A stretch of 64,000 nucleotides of DNA from Nitrosomonadales bacterium. GTDB taxonomy: Bacteria; Pseudomonadota; Gammaproteobacteria; Burkholderiales; Gallionellaceae. This document shows positions 1 to 7,900 of this stretch, piece after piece; the stretch's first letter is position 1, and the number at the start of each line of letters is the position of its first letter. The notes under the pieces were generated by a model. It was not told the origin of the DNA, made no database searches, and saw only the letters and a program-made list of their open reading frames with translations. Location: assembly GCA_016208015.1 (NCBI GenBank), contig JACQYW010000006.1:1-64000 (forward strand), given 5' to 3'. Both the position numbers and the translations under genes were made by a program.

Positions 1-140
1 ACATTCCACTCGGCCATCTTGGAAGTCAAAAGTAGTGAAACTGAGCTACACTTATTTGCAGCCGTCACCCAAAATGGCGGCTAAAGTGCCTGGGTAAAAT
101 TCAACGCGCAGGGCTGGGTAGTTTTAAACGCGCACCAACA
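1..140. mobile_element. Probable right end of an insertion sequence (IS21-like)
   Basis: No coherent gene runs through this stretch, yet E1 homology starts abruptly at 141. Just inside that border are two 21-bp imperfect direct repeats (90-110 and 114-134, 17 of 21 identical), and the segment ends in ACA at 140. Several copies of a short repeat at an element end, and termini of TGT...ACA type, are known of IS21-family elements. A 27-codon open frame enters from the left edge and stops at 82-84; I could not assign it to a transposase. The body of the element would lie left of the window, so this is an inference from border structure only. Confidence 0.4.
90..134. repeat. Pair of 21-bp imperfect direct repeats
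   Basis: Copies at 90-110 and 114-134 both begin CTGGGTA and end AACGCGCA and differ at four positions, spaced 24 bp start to start. They lie directly before the point where the E1 gene becomes recognisable and are best read as transposase-binding repeats of the putative IS end. Confidence 0.6.
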
Positions 141-791
141 ATGCTGGTCAAAGCCGGTGCCGGGACATGCGGCGGAAAGCTCACATTGGTGGATTTGGAC
201 CACCTTCTCCCGCAAAACATCGGGCGTCATCGCTTGGGATTCCCGGACTTGCTGTCGAACAAGGCTGAAGCCATGGCGAAGGAACTCAAGCGCTTGGCGC
301 CAAGCGCCGATATTCGTGCGCTCCCGGTGGATGTCAGACAGGCCAAACTGGGAGAGGTGGATCTGCTCATAGATGCCACCGGGGAAGAATCCCTCGGGCA
401 TTGGATGTGCGGCCACTATCCTTCTCCGACGCCTATGCTTTCAGTCTGGATCGAGGGGCCGGGAACGGCGGTCCGTGCGCTCCTTAGAACCAACGCATCT
501 GGTGCGTGCTGCCGATGTCTATGGCACAGCAACAGCAGAGGCGAACTCCGCTCCACTCTTACTCCCCTTTCTGTCATCCTAGCTGGCCATGGATGCGAGG
601 GGCTATACGTGCCATTCCCCGCATCTGTGTCGGTGCATGCTGCCAGCTTGGGGGCTGAAATGGCACTTGATTGGGCCAACGGTGTTTATTCCCCCGCGTT
701 GCGAACTAGGCTGATCGACCGTACCCAGCAGCTTGCGACGCCTGATTGCGATCCGCCGCGGGACCAGGAGTGCCCCATATGCAATTCCTGA
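141..791 (+). pseudogene. 5'-truncated ThiF/E1-like activating enzyme (Cap2 C-terminal part)
   Basis: The 216 residues match the C-terminal E1 domain of the E2-E1 fusions (Cap2) of type II CBASS. Visible are the adenylation motif VDLDHLLPQNIGRH (from residue 17), a Cys-rich CCRC patch, the probable catalytic Cys152 in a GCxxxYVPF context, and a CPxC near the C-terminus. The family's glycine-rich ATP-binding loop and everything before it (including any E2 domain) are missing: in-frame stops lie at 33 and 42, and recognisable homology begins at 141. The gene is therefore probably inactive, cut by the IS end. It overlaps the following JAB gene by 13 bp, as cap2 and cap3 commonly do. It could alternatively belong to another prokaryotic ubiquitin-like operon; family membership is surer than the system name. 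Confidence 0.7.
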
Positions 792-1255
792 ATTCTTGGG
801 CGACCAGTGACAGGAGAACTCTACTGCATCTTTCGACCGCTACGCTGGAGACGTTCTATCAGTATATTCAGAGCAGTGATGCTGATTGCGAAGCAGGTGG
901 ACTTTTGCTCGGCTCAGTTCATGGAGCTCATATGCTCATTGAACAAGCGACGGTTCCCACAACATGGGACAAGCGGTTCCGCCATTTGTTCGAGCGGATA
1001 CCGTTTGGCCATGAAGCCATCGCCTTGTCTCGATGGACGGCGAGCCGGGGAACAGTCCGCTATCTGGGCGAATGGCACACCCATCCGGAAGACTACCCCC
1101 ATCCCTCGGGGCTCGATAGATCGGAATGGCGGCGTTTATCAGCGGAGCGCCGGGACAAGCGTCCATTGCTTGCTGTCATCGTCGGACGAAAGTCACTGCA
1201 CGTCGAGTTGGTACCAAGTTCGGGCTACGGCAGGGCGTTTCTTCCTGTGGAATAG
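779..1255 (+). CDS. JAB/JAMM isopeptidase, Cap3-like
   Basis: A 158-residue Mov34/MPN/PAD-1 metalloprotease. The JAMM set is complete: Glu38 in the first conserved segment, then His100-Thr-His102 followed by Ser110 and Asp113 (HTHP...SGLD). In CBASS, Cap3 proteins cleave the linkage made by Cap2 between the nucleotidyltransferase and its target and limit the conjugation. The ATG at 779 is preferred because it places a short N-terminus before the MPN fold; an in-frame upstream start at 746 lies deep inside the E1 gene. Because the E1 partner is broken and no cyclase or effector gene is in the window, this protein probably has no native substrate here unless the rest of the operon survives beyond the left edge. 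Confidence 0.75.
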   Translation: MQFLNSWATSDRRTLLHLSTATLETFYQYIQSSDADCEAGGLLLGSVHGAHMLIEQATVPTTWDKRFRHLFERIPFGHEAIALSRWTASRGTVRYLGEWHTHPEDYPHPSGLDRSEWRRLSAERRDKRPLLAVIVGRKSLHVELVPSSGYGRAFLPVE

Positions 1256-1458
1256 CAGCCAGTTAGCCCGACGTATACGAGCTAATGAGTTGCCAACTCT
1301 GTCGGTATCTCTGATTTTCAGAAGTTGACTTCGATGTGTTGAGACGCGGGCATTCAGTGACAATCGAGGCCATGCGGCGGATATGGGACACATTGCAGAC
1401 GGTACCCGTTGGCCAGTCGAACGGCTGTTCTCGCCGAAGCGAAGACGGCCTCTGTACT

Positions 1459-2010
1459 TTATGCGATTGCAGGCGCTTTCAAAATCATTCTCTCTACCTC
1501 TACGCTTTCATTTCCATCGCTCAGCCATACTTGCCCGTCTTGAATCGTGCACTGCAATTGCATCGTGCGCTGCGCGAGTTTGGCGATGGCGCGCGTGGTT
1601 TCTACTGGCAGATTAATCACGGTGAGATTCTTGAGTCGTTCAAACTGGTTGCTATTCTGCGCAAACCACATATCGGCGATGCGCCCTCCATAGGTGTAGA
1701 CAATTACTTGATTGGAACGGCCGCAGGCTTTGCGAATCAGCTTCTCATCGGGTAGTCCCACGTCGATCCACAACTCGATCGCACCGGTCATATCTTTCAG
1801 CCACAAATCCGCCTCATCATCGTCTGTCATGCCTTGGCCGAACTCCAGATATTCATGTGCGTGCAGAGCAAAGGCCAGCAAACGGACCATAAGTCTTTCA
1901 TCGGTTTCCGAAGGATGTCTAGCTAATGTTAGCGCGTGGTCCTGATAATAGTGACGCTCCATATCCGCTATTTGCAGATTGGTTTTGAAGATGGTTGCTT
2001 TGATAGCCAT
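1459..2010 (-). CDS. yaeQ: YaeQ family protein (intact, acquired allele)
   Basis: 183 residues along the full length of the YaeQ family, which has a PD-(D/E)XK-nuclease-like fold; the cellular role is unresolved (E. coli YaeQ was reported as a suppressor in transcription-related screens). The first 34 residues match a truncated second copy 208 bp upstream in 33 positions, but nearly every codon differs synonymously, with A/T-ending codons here (GCT, AAA, TTA, AGA) and C/G-ending ones there. This intact gene therefore looks like the incoming allele of the accessory segment. On its 5' side 72 bp separate it from the remnant. Confidence 0.85.
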   Translation of the reverse strand: MAIKATIFKTNLQIADMERHYYQDHALTLARHPSETDERLMVRLLAFALHAHEYLEFGQGMTDDDEADLWLKDMTGAIELWIDVGLPDEKLIRKACGRSNQVIVYTYGGRIADMWFAQNSNQFERLKNLTVINLPVETTRAIAKLAQRTMQLQCTIQDGQVWLSDGNESVEVERMILKAPAIA

Positions 2011-2082
2011 TAATTTATAGTGATCCTGAAGTGAGTTGCGCCTTGAAAAAAGTGTACTAAATACAACAATTCGGGAGAGGCA

Positions 2083-2220
2083 TCAATTGACACGCAATAA
2101 CTGTCTGTCGAGAAAATCGGACGGGTGCCGGGCCAGTGTCAGTGCGTGGTCCTGATAGTAATGCCGCTCCATATCCGCGATCTGCAGATTGGCCTTGAAT
2201 ATGGTCGCCTTGATTGCCAT
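2083..2220 (-). pseudogene. yaeQ remnant, N-terminal 34 codons only
   Basis: A 45-codon frame whose first 34 residues are YaeQ; after HPS the sequence diverges (DFLDRQLLRVN) and stops. About 80 percent nucleotide identity with the intact copy over 102 bp, almost all differences synonymous, rules out a fresh tandem duplication. Its codons resemble those of the core genes to the right, so it is probably the resident yaeQ truncated when the accessory segment entered; the breakpoint lies near 2118. Confidence 0.75.
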
Positions 2221-2487
2221 GGGTCTTCCCGCTGAAAAGTCCGGCATTGTACCCATGGCGTGGCACGTTTGCGGTGCGCCATCGATGGCAGCCAAAGAGG
2301 GCGAACTGACATCGTGGTCGAAAAGCAAGCGCCGCTACCAGTCTGACAGGCCACATCCGATCGTTTTGTTTCGGCTTCGGTGTCATGCAGCAAGGTGCGA
2401 AGCCCGCATAAATTCGGTATAAACCATCCTCAAGGCTGTGTAACGCCGACTTGTGGTCATACTTTCCGGTTTGTGACAGGGAGCGAC

Positions 2488-4026
2488 ATGGAAGAGCGGG
2501 ATTACGAAACACTGGTTTGGAGTCTGCAAAGCGAGGCGCAGGAAGTCCCGGGTTCATTCCGCATCAAGGTGTTGGGGATCAGCTTTTTTGCCTACCTGAT
2601 GTTGTTCGGTCTGCTGGCGGTGCTATTGGCCGGCCTGTATTTCATGTTCGCCGTGGCGCAAGGGAGCGGCAACACTTTCACCATGATCATCCTGGCTGGC
2701 TGGGTACTCGTCGTCGCTCCCATCGTGTGGCTGACCTTTCGCATGTTCTTCGCTTCCATCCCGGTGCCGCAGGGTAGGGAGCTGCAGGAGTCCGAGGCGC
2801 CGCAGTTGTTCCGGATGATCGCCGACATGCAGCAACGCCTGCAGGCCGCGCCTATCCATCACGTGCTGGTCACGAGTGAATTCAATGCCGCCATTGCGCA
2901 GTGCCCGCGCTTCGGTCTGTTCGGGGGGTACCGCAACTATCTGATCCTGGGTTTGCCCTTGCTGTATGCGATCTCGGCAGAGGAGGTCAAGGCGATCGTC
3001 GCGCACGAATACGGCCATCTGGCCGGGGGGCACGGCAAATTGAGCCGCTGGATATACCGCCAGCGTTCCACTTTCGATGTGCTGTACGAACATGCCCGCG
3101 TCCGCCGCGATGACAATGCGGTGAACCGTGTGCTGGCCGGCATGCTGGACTGGTTCGCGCCATACTACAACGCCTACACCTTCGTATTGTCCAGACAGAA
3201 CGAGTACGAGGCCGATGCCATGTCGCGCGAACTTGCCGGGGCGGAAGCCAGCGCTTCCGCGCTGATCCGCATCAGTCTGCTGGCGAATTGGTTGCACGGC
3301 AGTTTCTGGCCCAAGCTGTATGCCCAGTCGACGCAGCACGAAACGCCGCCGGTGATGCCCTTCGTGGCCATGCGTAAACTGCTGGCGATGACCATGGACG
3401 AGTGGGCGACCAAGGAGCGGCTGAGCGCGGTTTGGAAAGTGGAGTCCGACGTCCATGACACCCATCCCTGTCTGAACGAGCGGGTGACAGCGCTGGACCA
3501 GCGGCCGGCCCTGCCGACGCTGCCCGGCGTTTGCGCCGCCGACGCCTTGCTGGGTAAGTTCGCCCAAGCGCTCGTGCACGAGTTCGACAGCAAATGGTGG
3601 GGCGAGGAAAAGGACAAATGGCAGCGATACCACCGGCGCTACACCCATTCCCATGTGCGCATCGGCGAGCTGGAGAAAAAGCCGCTGCCGTCGCTGAGTA
3701 TCTCGGAAGCCCAGGAACTGGCGTTGCTGCTGGTCGAGTTTCGTTCCGTCAGCGCGGCCAAGAGCGTGCTCGAGGATGTGCTGGCACGCCCGGGTGAGCG
3801 TTATCCCAAGCCGGTCTTTTATTATGGTCGGGCTCTGCTCGACGAAGGCGACAACCGCGGTCTGGACTATCTGGAGGAAGCGTTCCGCCTTTCTCCATCC
3901 ATGGGTGACGACTGCGCCAAGATTGGTTATCAATGGCTGATTGAGAAGCAGGACGAGGCGGCGGCGGAGGGGTGGTTGGTGCGCATGCGCACCGTTGATG
4001 CGCAACACACTGATTCAAAAAATTAA
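2488..4026 (+). CDS. M48-family membrane zinc metallopeptidase
   Basis: A 512-residue membrane peptidase related to HtpX/Ste24-type M48 enzymes, which cleave membrane or misfolded proteins. Two N-terminal transmembrane segments (about 28-58 and 65-85) precede the catalytic domain. The zinc motif HEYGH is at 173-177 and the third ligand is probably Glu239 in NEYEAD. The C-terminal 150 residues are helical and look TPR-like, as in related peptidases with appended repeats. ATG 2488 is chosen because CAGGGAG sits just upstream; the frame stays open upstream to 2380 but with no family-like sequence. It faces away from the yaeQ remnant and is the first clearly core gene. Confidence 0.8.
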   Translation: MEERDYETLVWSLQSEAQEVPGSFRIKVLGISFFAYLMLFGLLAVLLAGLYFMFAVAQGSGNTFTMIILAGWVLVVAPIVWLTFRMFFASIPVPQGRELQESEAPQLFRMIADMQQRLQAAPIHHVLVTSEFNAAIAQCPRFGLFGGYRNYLILGLPLLYAISAEEVKAIVAHEYGHLAGGHGKLSRWIYRQRSTFDVLYEHARVRRDDNAVNRVLAGMLDWFAPYYNAYTFVLSRQNEYEADAMSRELAGAEASASALIRISLLANWLHGSFWPKLYAQSTQHETPPVMPFVAMRKLLAMTMDEWATKERLSAVWKVESDVHDTHPCLNERVTALDQRPALPTLPGVCAADALLGKFAQALVHEFDSKWWGEEKDKWQRYHRRYTHSHVRIGELEKKPLPSLSISEAQELALLLVEFRSVSAAKSVLEDVLARPGERYPKPVFYYGRALLDEGDNRGLDYLEEAFRLSPSMGDDCAKIGYQWLIEKQDEAAAEGWLVRMRTVDAQHTDSKN

Positions 4027-4045
4027 TAATCCGTTAAGTGCTGGC

Positions 4046-4074
4046 TATCTTGGTGCGGCAGGACACCAATCCCC
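4046..4074 (+). terminator. Possible weak terminator after the M48 gene
   Basis: TTGGTG and CACCAA (6-bp stem) enclose an 8-nt loop, followed by a pyrimidine-rich stretch ending in CTCCTTTT rather than a clean T run. Confidence 0.3.
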
Positions 4075-4087
4075 CTCCTTTTAGTAA

Positions 4088-4116
4088 TTGACTATAACGC
4101 TCGGGTAATGTTAAAT
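4088..4116 (+). promoter_or_regulatory. Sigma-70 type promoter for tusE
   Basis: TTGACT at 4088-4093 and TTAAAT at 4111-4116 are separated by exactly 17 bp and lie about 37 bp before the tusE start codon. The -35 box matches the consensus at 5 of 6 positions and the -10 box at 4 of 6. Confidence 0.6.
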
Positions 4117-4152
4117 GCGGCTCTCTTTCCAATGAAATGAAAGGTGTCAATT

Positions 4153-4446
4153 ATGCAAATCCCAAAACGTGACGGTGACGGCTACCTCGTTGATATGAGT
4201 GACTGGTCTGAGGAGATCGGTCGTGCCATGGCCGAGGCCGACGGCTATGAGTTGAATGACAAGAAGTGGGAACAGATCATGAAGGCGCGCGATTACTTCG
4301 AAGAGTTCGCCTCGGTGCCGCCGATCCGCAAGTTCGCTAAATACATCGAGCTGGATCAGAAAGAAGTCTTCGATCTGTGGATGACCGGCCCGATGAAGCC
4401 GATCACCAAATACGGCGGTATGCCCAAGCCGACCGGTTGCGTCTGA
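4153..4446 (+). CDS. tusE: TusE/DsrC-family sulfur carrier, TusE type
   Basis: 97 residues ending in MPKPTGCV, the C-terminal arm of the DsrC/TusE family, with the conserved penultimate Cys96. The second Cys that DsrC proteins carry about 11 residues earlier is a Thr here, so this is a TusE-type single-cysteine carrier that hands sulfur to MnmA for 2-thiolation of tRNA wobble uridine, rather than a DsrC acting with sulfite reductase. ATG 4153 has AAAGGTG upstream; the GTG at 4144 is less likely. mnmC at 13.3 kb and mnmH at 60 kb act on the same wobble base. The outer-membrane protein gene begins 7 bp downstream. Confidence 0.8.
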   Translation: MQIPKRDGDGYLVDMSDWSEEIGRAMAEADGYELNDKKWEQIMKARDYFEEFASVPPIRKFAKYIELDQKEVFDLWMTGPMKPITKYGGMPKPTGCV

Positions 4447-4453
4447 GGCCGAA

Positions 4454-5215
4454 GTGCGGCGGCTCCTGAGCTGCGGTGTGCTGGTGTTTTGTTTGACAGG
4501 TGGCGCGTGGGCTGCACCGGACGAGATACAGGTATACACCGAGGAGTTGAACAAACCGGGTGAGTTCGGCTTGGAGCAGCATCTCAACTACACCATTAAA
4601 GGGCAGCAGACACCGGATTATGCGGGGCAGATGACATCCCATCATGTCACGCAGATCACCCCGGAGTTCTCTTATGGTCTCACCGACACGCTGGAGGCTG
4701 GCTTGTATGTGCCGATAGCCATTACGGCTGCGGGGGATACTTTTCTCAACGGGCTGCGCGTGCGCCTGAAATATATCGCGCCGCAACAGGATGACGAGAA
4801 GATCTTTTACGGTTTGAATGTCGAGGTTGGCCGCGATTCGTATCGCACCTCGGAGAGCCTGAGCGGCATGGAGCTGCGCCCCATCATCGGATATCGCGAT
4901 GCGCATTGGCTGGCGAGTTTCAATCCGATCCTCAACATGGCGTTGGCCGGTAACGTGAGCAGTCAGCCACAGTTCGAGCCGTCGCTGAAACTGACGCATC
5001 GTGTGTCTGAATCGGCGCGTGGCGGATTTGAGTATTACGGCGAGTACGGGCCGCTGAACCATATGCTGCCGGGCGACCAGCGCGCGCACACGGCGTATGC
5101 GGTGGTCGATCTCGAGACGGATGATCTGGACATCAATTTCGGTATCGGACGCGGTTATGTGAATGCAGCCGACGACTGGGTGATGAAGGCGATCATCGCG
5201 CTGCCGCTGGATTGA
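4454..5215 (+). CDS. Predicted outer-membrane beta-barrel protein
   Basis: A 253-residue protein with a GTG start and a signal peptide (hydrophobic residues 4-15, cleavage near AWA-AP). The rest has alternating polar and hydrophobic strands and many Tyr, Gly and Asp, ending in a hydrophobic strand (IIALPLD), consistent with a 10-12-strand outer-membrane barrel. It resembles uncharacterised transporter-like porins, but no substrate can be deduced. It lies 7 bp after tusE and 18 bp before the BolA gene and is likely cotranscribed with them. Confidence 0.55.
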   Translation: MRRLLSCGVLVFCLTGGAWAAPDEIQVYTEELNKPGEFGLEQHLNYTIKGQQTPDYAGQMTSHHVTQITPEFSYGLTDTLEAGLYVPIAITAAGDTFLNGLRVRLKYIAPQQDDEKIFYGLNVEVGRDSYRTSESLSGMELRPIIGYRDAHWLASFNPILNMALAGNVSSQPQFEPSLKLTHRVSESARGGFEYYGEYGPLNHMLPGDQRAHTAYAVVDLETDDLDINFGIGRGYVNAADDWVMKAIIALPLD

Positions 5216-5233
5216 ATTGAATCGGAGAAATGA

Positions 5234-5473
5234 ATGAAAGTGACGCCGGATAACGTCAGGGAATACATCCAGCAAGGTCTGGACTGCGAGCATGTCGAGG
5301 TCGAGGGCGATGGCCGCCATTTCGAGGCGGTGATCGTGAGCAAGGAATTCGACGGCAAGGGCAAGTTGCAGCAGCAGCGGCTGGTGTTCCAGATACTGGG
5401 CGGCAAGATGGATGTGATCCATGCCTTGTCGATGAAGACATTTACGCCGCAACAATGGGCGGAACAAGACTAG
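5234..5473 (+). CDS. BolA/IbaG-family protein
   Basis: 79 residues of the small BolA fold (MKVTPDNVREYI...; the VIVSKEFDGKGKLQQQRLV segment; C-terminal HALSMKTFTPQQW). BolA proteins bind [2Fe-2S] clusters together with monothiol CGFS glutaredoxins, and the next gene encodes exactly that partner 19 bp downstream. The short form without the stress-type C-terminal tail is closer to IbaG (YrbA) than to BolA itself. RBS GGAGAA precedes the ATG. Confidence 0.85.
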   Translation: MKVTPDNVREYIQQGLDCEHVEVEGDGRHFEAVIVSKEFDGKGKLQQQRLVFQILGGKMDVIHALSMKTFTPQQWAEQD

Positions 5474-5492
5474 AGTTTAATTGGAGAAGAGC

Positions 5493-5825
5493 GTGGACGA
5501 AAAGACGATTGCATTGGAAAAGATCAAAAAGACCGTGACGGAAAATCCCGTCGTGCTCTACATGAAAGGCACGCCGCAGTTCCCGCAATGCGGATTCTCC
5601 GGGCGTGCGGCGCAGGTACTCAAAGCATGCGGCGTGGAAAAGTTTGCCACCGTGAATGTGCTGGAAGATCAGGGCGCGTATGAGTACCTGAAGTTCTATG
5701 CCGATTTCCCCACCTTTCCGCAGTGCTACGTCAACGGCGAGCTGGTCGGCGGTTCCGATATCATGCTGGAGCTCTATCAGCAGGGCGAGCTGCAGAAGTT
5801 GATCGCGAGCGCCGCCGCCCGCTAG
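5493..5825 (+). CDS. grxD: Monothiol glutaredoxin, CGFS type (Grx4/GrxD)
   Basis: 110 residues with the CGFS active site at Cys33 preceded by MKGTP, the TFPQ cis-Pro loop and the GGSD glutathione-binding motif: all hallmarks of GrxD, which carries and transfers [2Fe-2S] clusters, usually in heterodimers with BolA-type proteins. The GTG at 5493 is chosen because GGAGAAG lies 4-5 bp upstream; the TTG at 5481 would overlap that site. Its position directly after a bolA-like gene supports an iron-sulfur trafficking pair. Confidence 0.9.
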   Translation: MDEKTIALEKIKKTVTENPVVLYMKGTPQFPQCGFSGRAAQVLKACGVEKFATVNVLEDQGAYEYLKFYADFPTFPQCYVNGELVGGSDIMLELYQQGELQKLIASAAAR

Positions 5826-5866
5826 CTTCGGTACAATGGAGTGGTCTGGAACCACTCCAATTTCCA

Positions 5867-7162
5867 ATGCTGAACCATCATCAAGCAGGCCAACTCTTTC
5901 GCTTGCGCTGGACGGCCTTTGCCATCGTCGGCTTGGCCTATGTGCTGTCTTTCTTCCATCGCTTCGCTCCGGCGGCGGTGTCCAGCGATCTGCAGCAGGC
6001 GTTCCAGACCAGCGGTGCGGCGCTTGGCGGTTTGGCGGCGACCTATTTCTACGTCTATACCGTGATGCAGATTCCCACCGGTGTCCTCGTCGATACCATG
6101 GGGCCGCGCCGCGTGGTCGCTATTGGCGGTGTGATCGGTGGTATCGGTTCGGTGCTGTTCGGCATGGCGGATACGCTCGCGATCGCTTCAGTCGGCCGGT
6201 TGCTGGTCGGGCTGGGCGTCTCGGTCATGTTCATCGCCATGCTCAAACTCAATGCGACCTGGTTCCATGACCGTCACTTCGCCACGGCGACCGGTGCCAC
6301 CATCCTGCTGGGCAATGCCGGATCGCTGCTGGCTGCTGCACCGCTGGCATGGGTGCTGGGCTTCGTCTCGTGGCGCACCGTGTTTGTTTCCGTGGGCGTT
6401 TTTTCGCTTTTGCTGGCGCTGCTGGCATGGTGGCTGGTGCGCAACCATCCGGGCGAGGCCGGGTTGCCCAGCCTGCGCGAACTGGATGGAAAGACGGCGC
6501 ATCCCGCGCACCAGGGCCACTGGTATGACGGACTGCTGATCGTGTTGAAGAACCGCGCCACCTGGCCGGGGCTGTGGGTGAACATGGGGCTGGCCGGCAC
6601 GCTGTTCGCCTTCGGCGGCTTGTGGGCGGTGCCGTTCCTGCATGATATCTATGGCATGGACCGCGCCGCGGCCACCAACCATACGACCTTGTTGCTGGCC
6701 GGATTCGCCATCGGTGCGTTCTTCATCGGCACGCTGTCGGACCGTATCGGGAGGCGCAAGCCGGTGATGATCGTCGGGGCACTGGCCTACAGCCTGTGCT
6801 GGCTGCCGCTGTTGTCCGGCATGACGATGAGCGGCACGGTCAGCCATACGCTGTTCTTTGTGATGGGGCTGGCGGCACCCAGCTTTACCCTGAGCTGGGC
6901 GTGTGCGAAGGAAGTGAACCCGCCCGCGCTTTCCGGCATGGCGACCAGCGTGGTGAATGTCGGCGCTTTCCTCGGCACGGCGATCATGCAGCCGCTGGTC
7001 GGTTGGGCCATCGACCACGCCCACGAACATCACCCTGATACCGCGCTCGGGCTGGGTGACTATCAGGTCGGGCTGGGTATCATGCTGGGTTTCTCGCTGC
7101 TGGGACTGGCCGCGACTTTCTTTATCCGCGAGACTTATTGCAGGTATGCGGAAGCGAAATAA
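5867..7162 (+). CDS. MFS transporter
   Basis: 431 residues with about 12 transmembrane segments and MFS loop motifs (DTMGPRRVV after TM2; DRIGRRKPV in the second half). The N-terminus (YVLSFFHRFAPA) resembles nitrate/sugar-phosphate-like MFS carriers of unknown substrate in betaproteobacteria. The ATG at 5867 is used: the open frame extends back into grxD, but the upstream part is not membrane-like. It is followed, convergently, by rsuA with a 12-bp gap. Confidence 0.75.
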   Translation: MLNHHQAGQLFRLRWTAFAIVGLAYVLSFFHRFAPAAVSSDLQQAFQTSGAALGGLAATYFYVYTVMQIPTGVLVDTMGPRRVVAIGGVIGGIGSVLFGMADTLAIASVGRLLVGLGVSVMFIAMLKLNATWFHDRHFATATGATILLGNAGSLLAAAPLAWVLGFVSWRTVFVSVGVFSLLLALLAWWLVRNHPGEAGLPSLRELDGKTAHPAHQGHWYDGLLIVLKNRATWPGLWVNMGLAGTLFAFGGLWAVPFLHDIYGMDRAAATNHTTLLLAGFAIGAFFIGTLSDRIGRRKPVMIVGALAYSLCWLPLLSGMTMSGTVSHTLFFVMGLAAPSFTLSWACAKEVNPPALSGMATSVVNVGAFLGTAIMQPLVGWAIDHAHEHHPDTALGLGDYQVGLGIMLGFSLLGLAATFFIRETYCRYAEAK

Positions 7163-7174
7163 TCTCGGATCGGA

Positions 7175-7900
7175 TCAACCCGTCTCCGGTGATCTAAGCA
7201 GGGCCAGTTGCTCTTTTTCCAAGTAGCACCATTCGCCTTCTTTCAATCCCAGCACGCCGAGTTTCAACTGACCGATCTCGGTACGGCACAATGCAGTGCA
7301 ATGGTTGCCTGCGGCCGCCAGCATGCGTTTCACCTGATGGTACTTGCCCTGTTCCAGTACGATCTTGAGTTGATGCGTGTCCAGCATCTCGCAGACGATG
7401 GCGGCGAGCGGGGCGGGTTCGTCGTGCAGCTTCACTCCCGCCAGCAAGTGCTCGACCAGCTTCGGCGTCACCGGGTCGTGCGTGGTGGCGACGTAGATTT
7501 TGGGGATGTGGCGATTGGGCGAGGACTGCGCATGGATGAACGAGCCGTCGTCCGACATCAGCAACAGGCCGGTGGTGTCGTGGTCGAGACGGCCGACCGG
7601 TTGTACGTCGCGCAGGGCGAACTGTTCCGGCAACAATGAGAGCACGCCTGGGTGATGGCTGGGCTTGCGCGAGCATTCGCAGTCGGCCGGTTTGTTCAGC
7701 GCGAGGTACACATGCTCGCGGTATTTCCAGGGATCTCCATACACGCTGAATTCCAGACCGTCGGTCTCGAAGGGGGTACGGCAATCGGTGACGACTTCGC
7801 CGCCAATGACGACATCGCCATCCTCGACCAGCTCACGGCACCATTTGCGCGTGCCGAAACCTTGCGATTGCAGGATGCGGTCTAAGGGATATTTGCTCAT
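7175..7900 (-). CDS. rsuA: 16S rRNA pseudouridine synthase RsuA
   Basis: 241 residues: S4-like RNA-binding domain (1-60) followed by the RluB/RluE/RsuA catalytic domain with Asp106 in VGRLDHDTTGLLL. RsuA makes pseudouridine 516 in 16S rRNA. The ATG at 7898-7900 overlaps the stop of the upstream MFS gene (ATGA), so the two are translationally coupled. The open frame continues upstream without a stop through the antisense of the MFS gene, but that part is not protein-like. RluE/RluF-type activity cannot be excluded, though length and motif favour RsuA. Confidence 0.8.
   Translation of the reverse strand: MSKYPLDRILQSQGFGTRKWCRELVEDGDVVIGGEVVTDCRTPFETDGLEFSVYGDPWKYREHVYLALNKPADCECSRKPSHHPGVLSLLPEQFALRDVQPVGRLDHDTTGLLLMSDDGSFIHAQSSPNRHIPKIYVATTHDPVTPKLVEHLLAGVKLHDEPAPLAAIVCEMLDTHQLKIVLEQGKYHQVKRMLAAAGNHCTALCRTEIGQLKLGVLGLKEGEWCYLEKEQLALLRSPETG

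Noticed and set aside
1256..1458. Possible gene between the JAB gene and yaeQ
   Set aside because: Plus-strand frames here run into the antisense of yaeQ and resemble no protein; no ribosome site. Nothing supported was found in this gap.
2623..4008. 461-residue frame opposite the M48 peptidase
   Set aside because: It is a shadow of a GC-rich gene, rich in His, Gln and Arg, with no ribosome site and no family resemblance; the plus strand has HEYGH.
4153..4446. DsrC of the dissimilatory sulfite reductase pathway
   Set aside because: The second conserved Cys is missing and no dsr genes are near, so TusE fits better.
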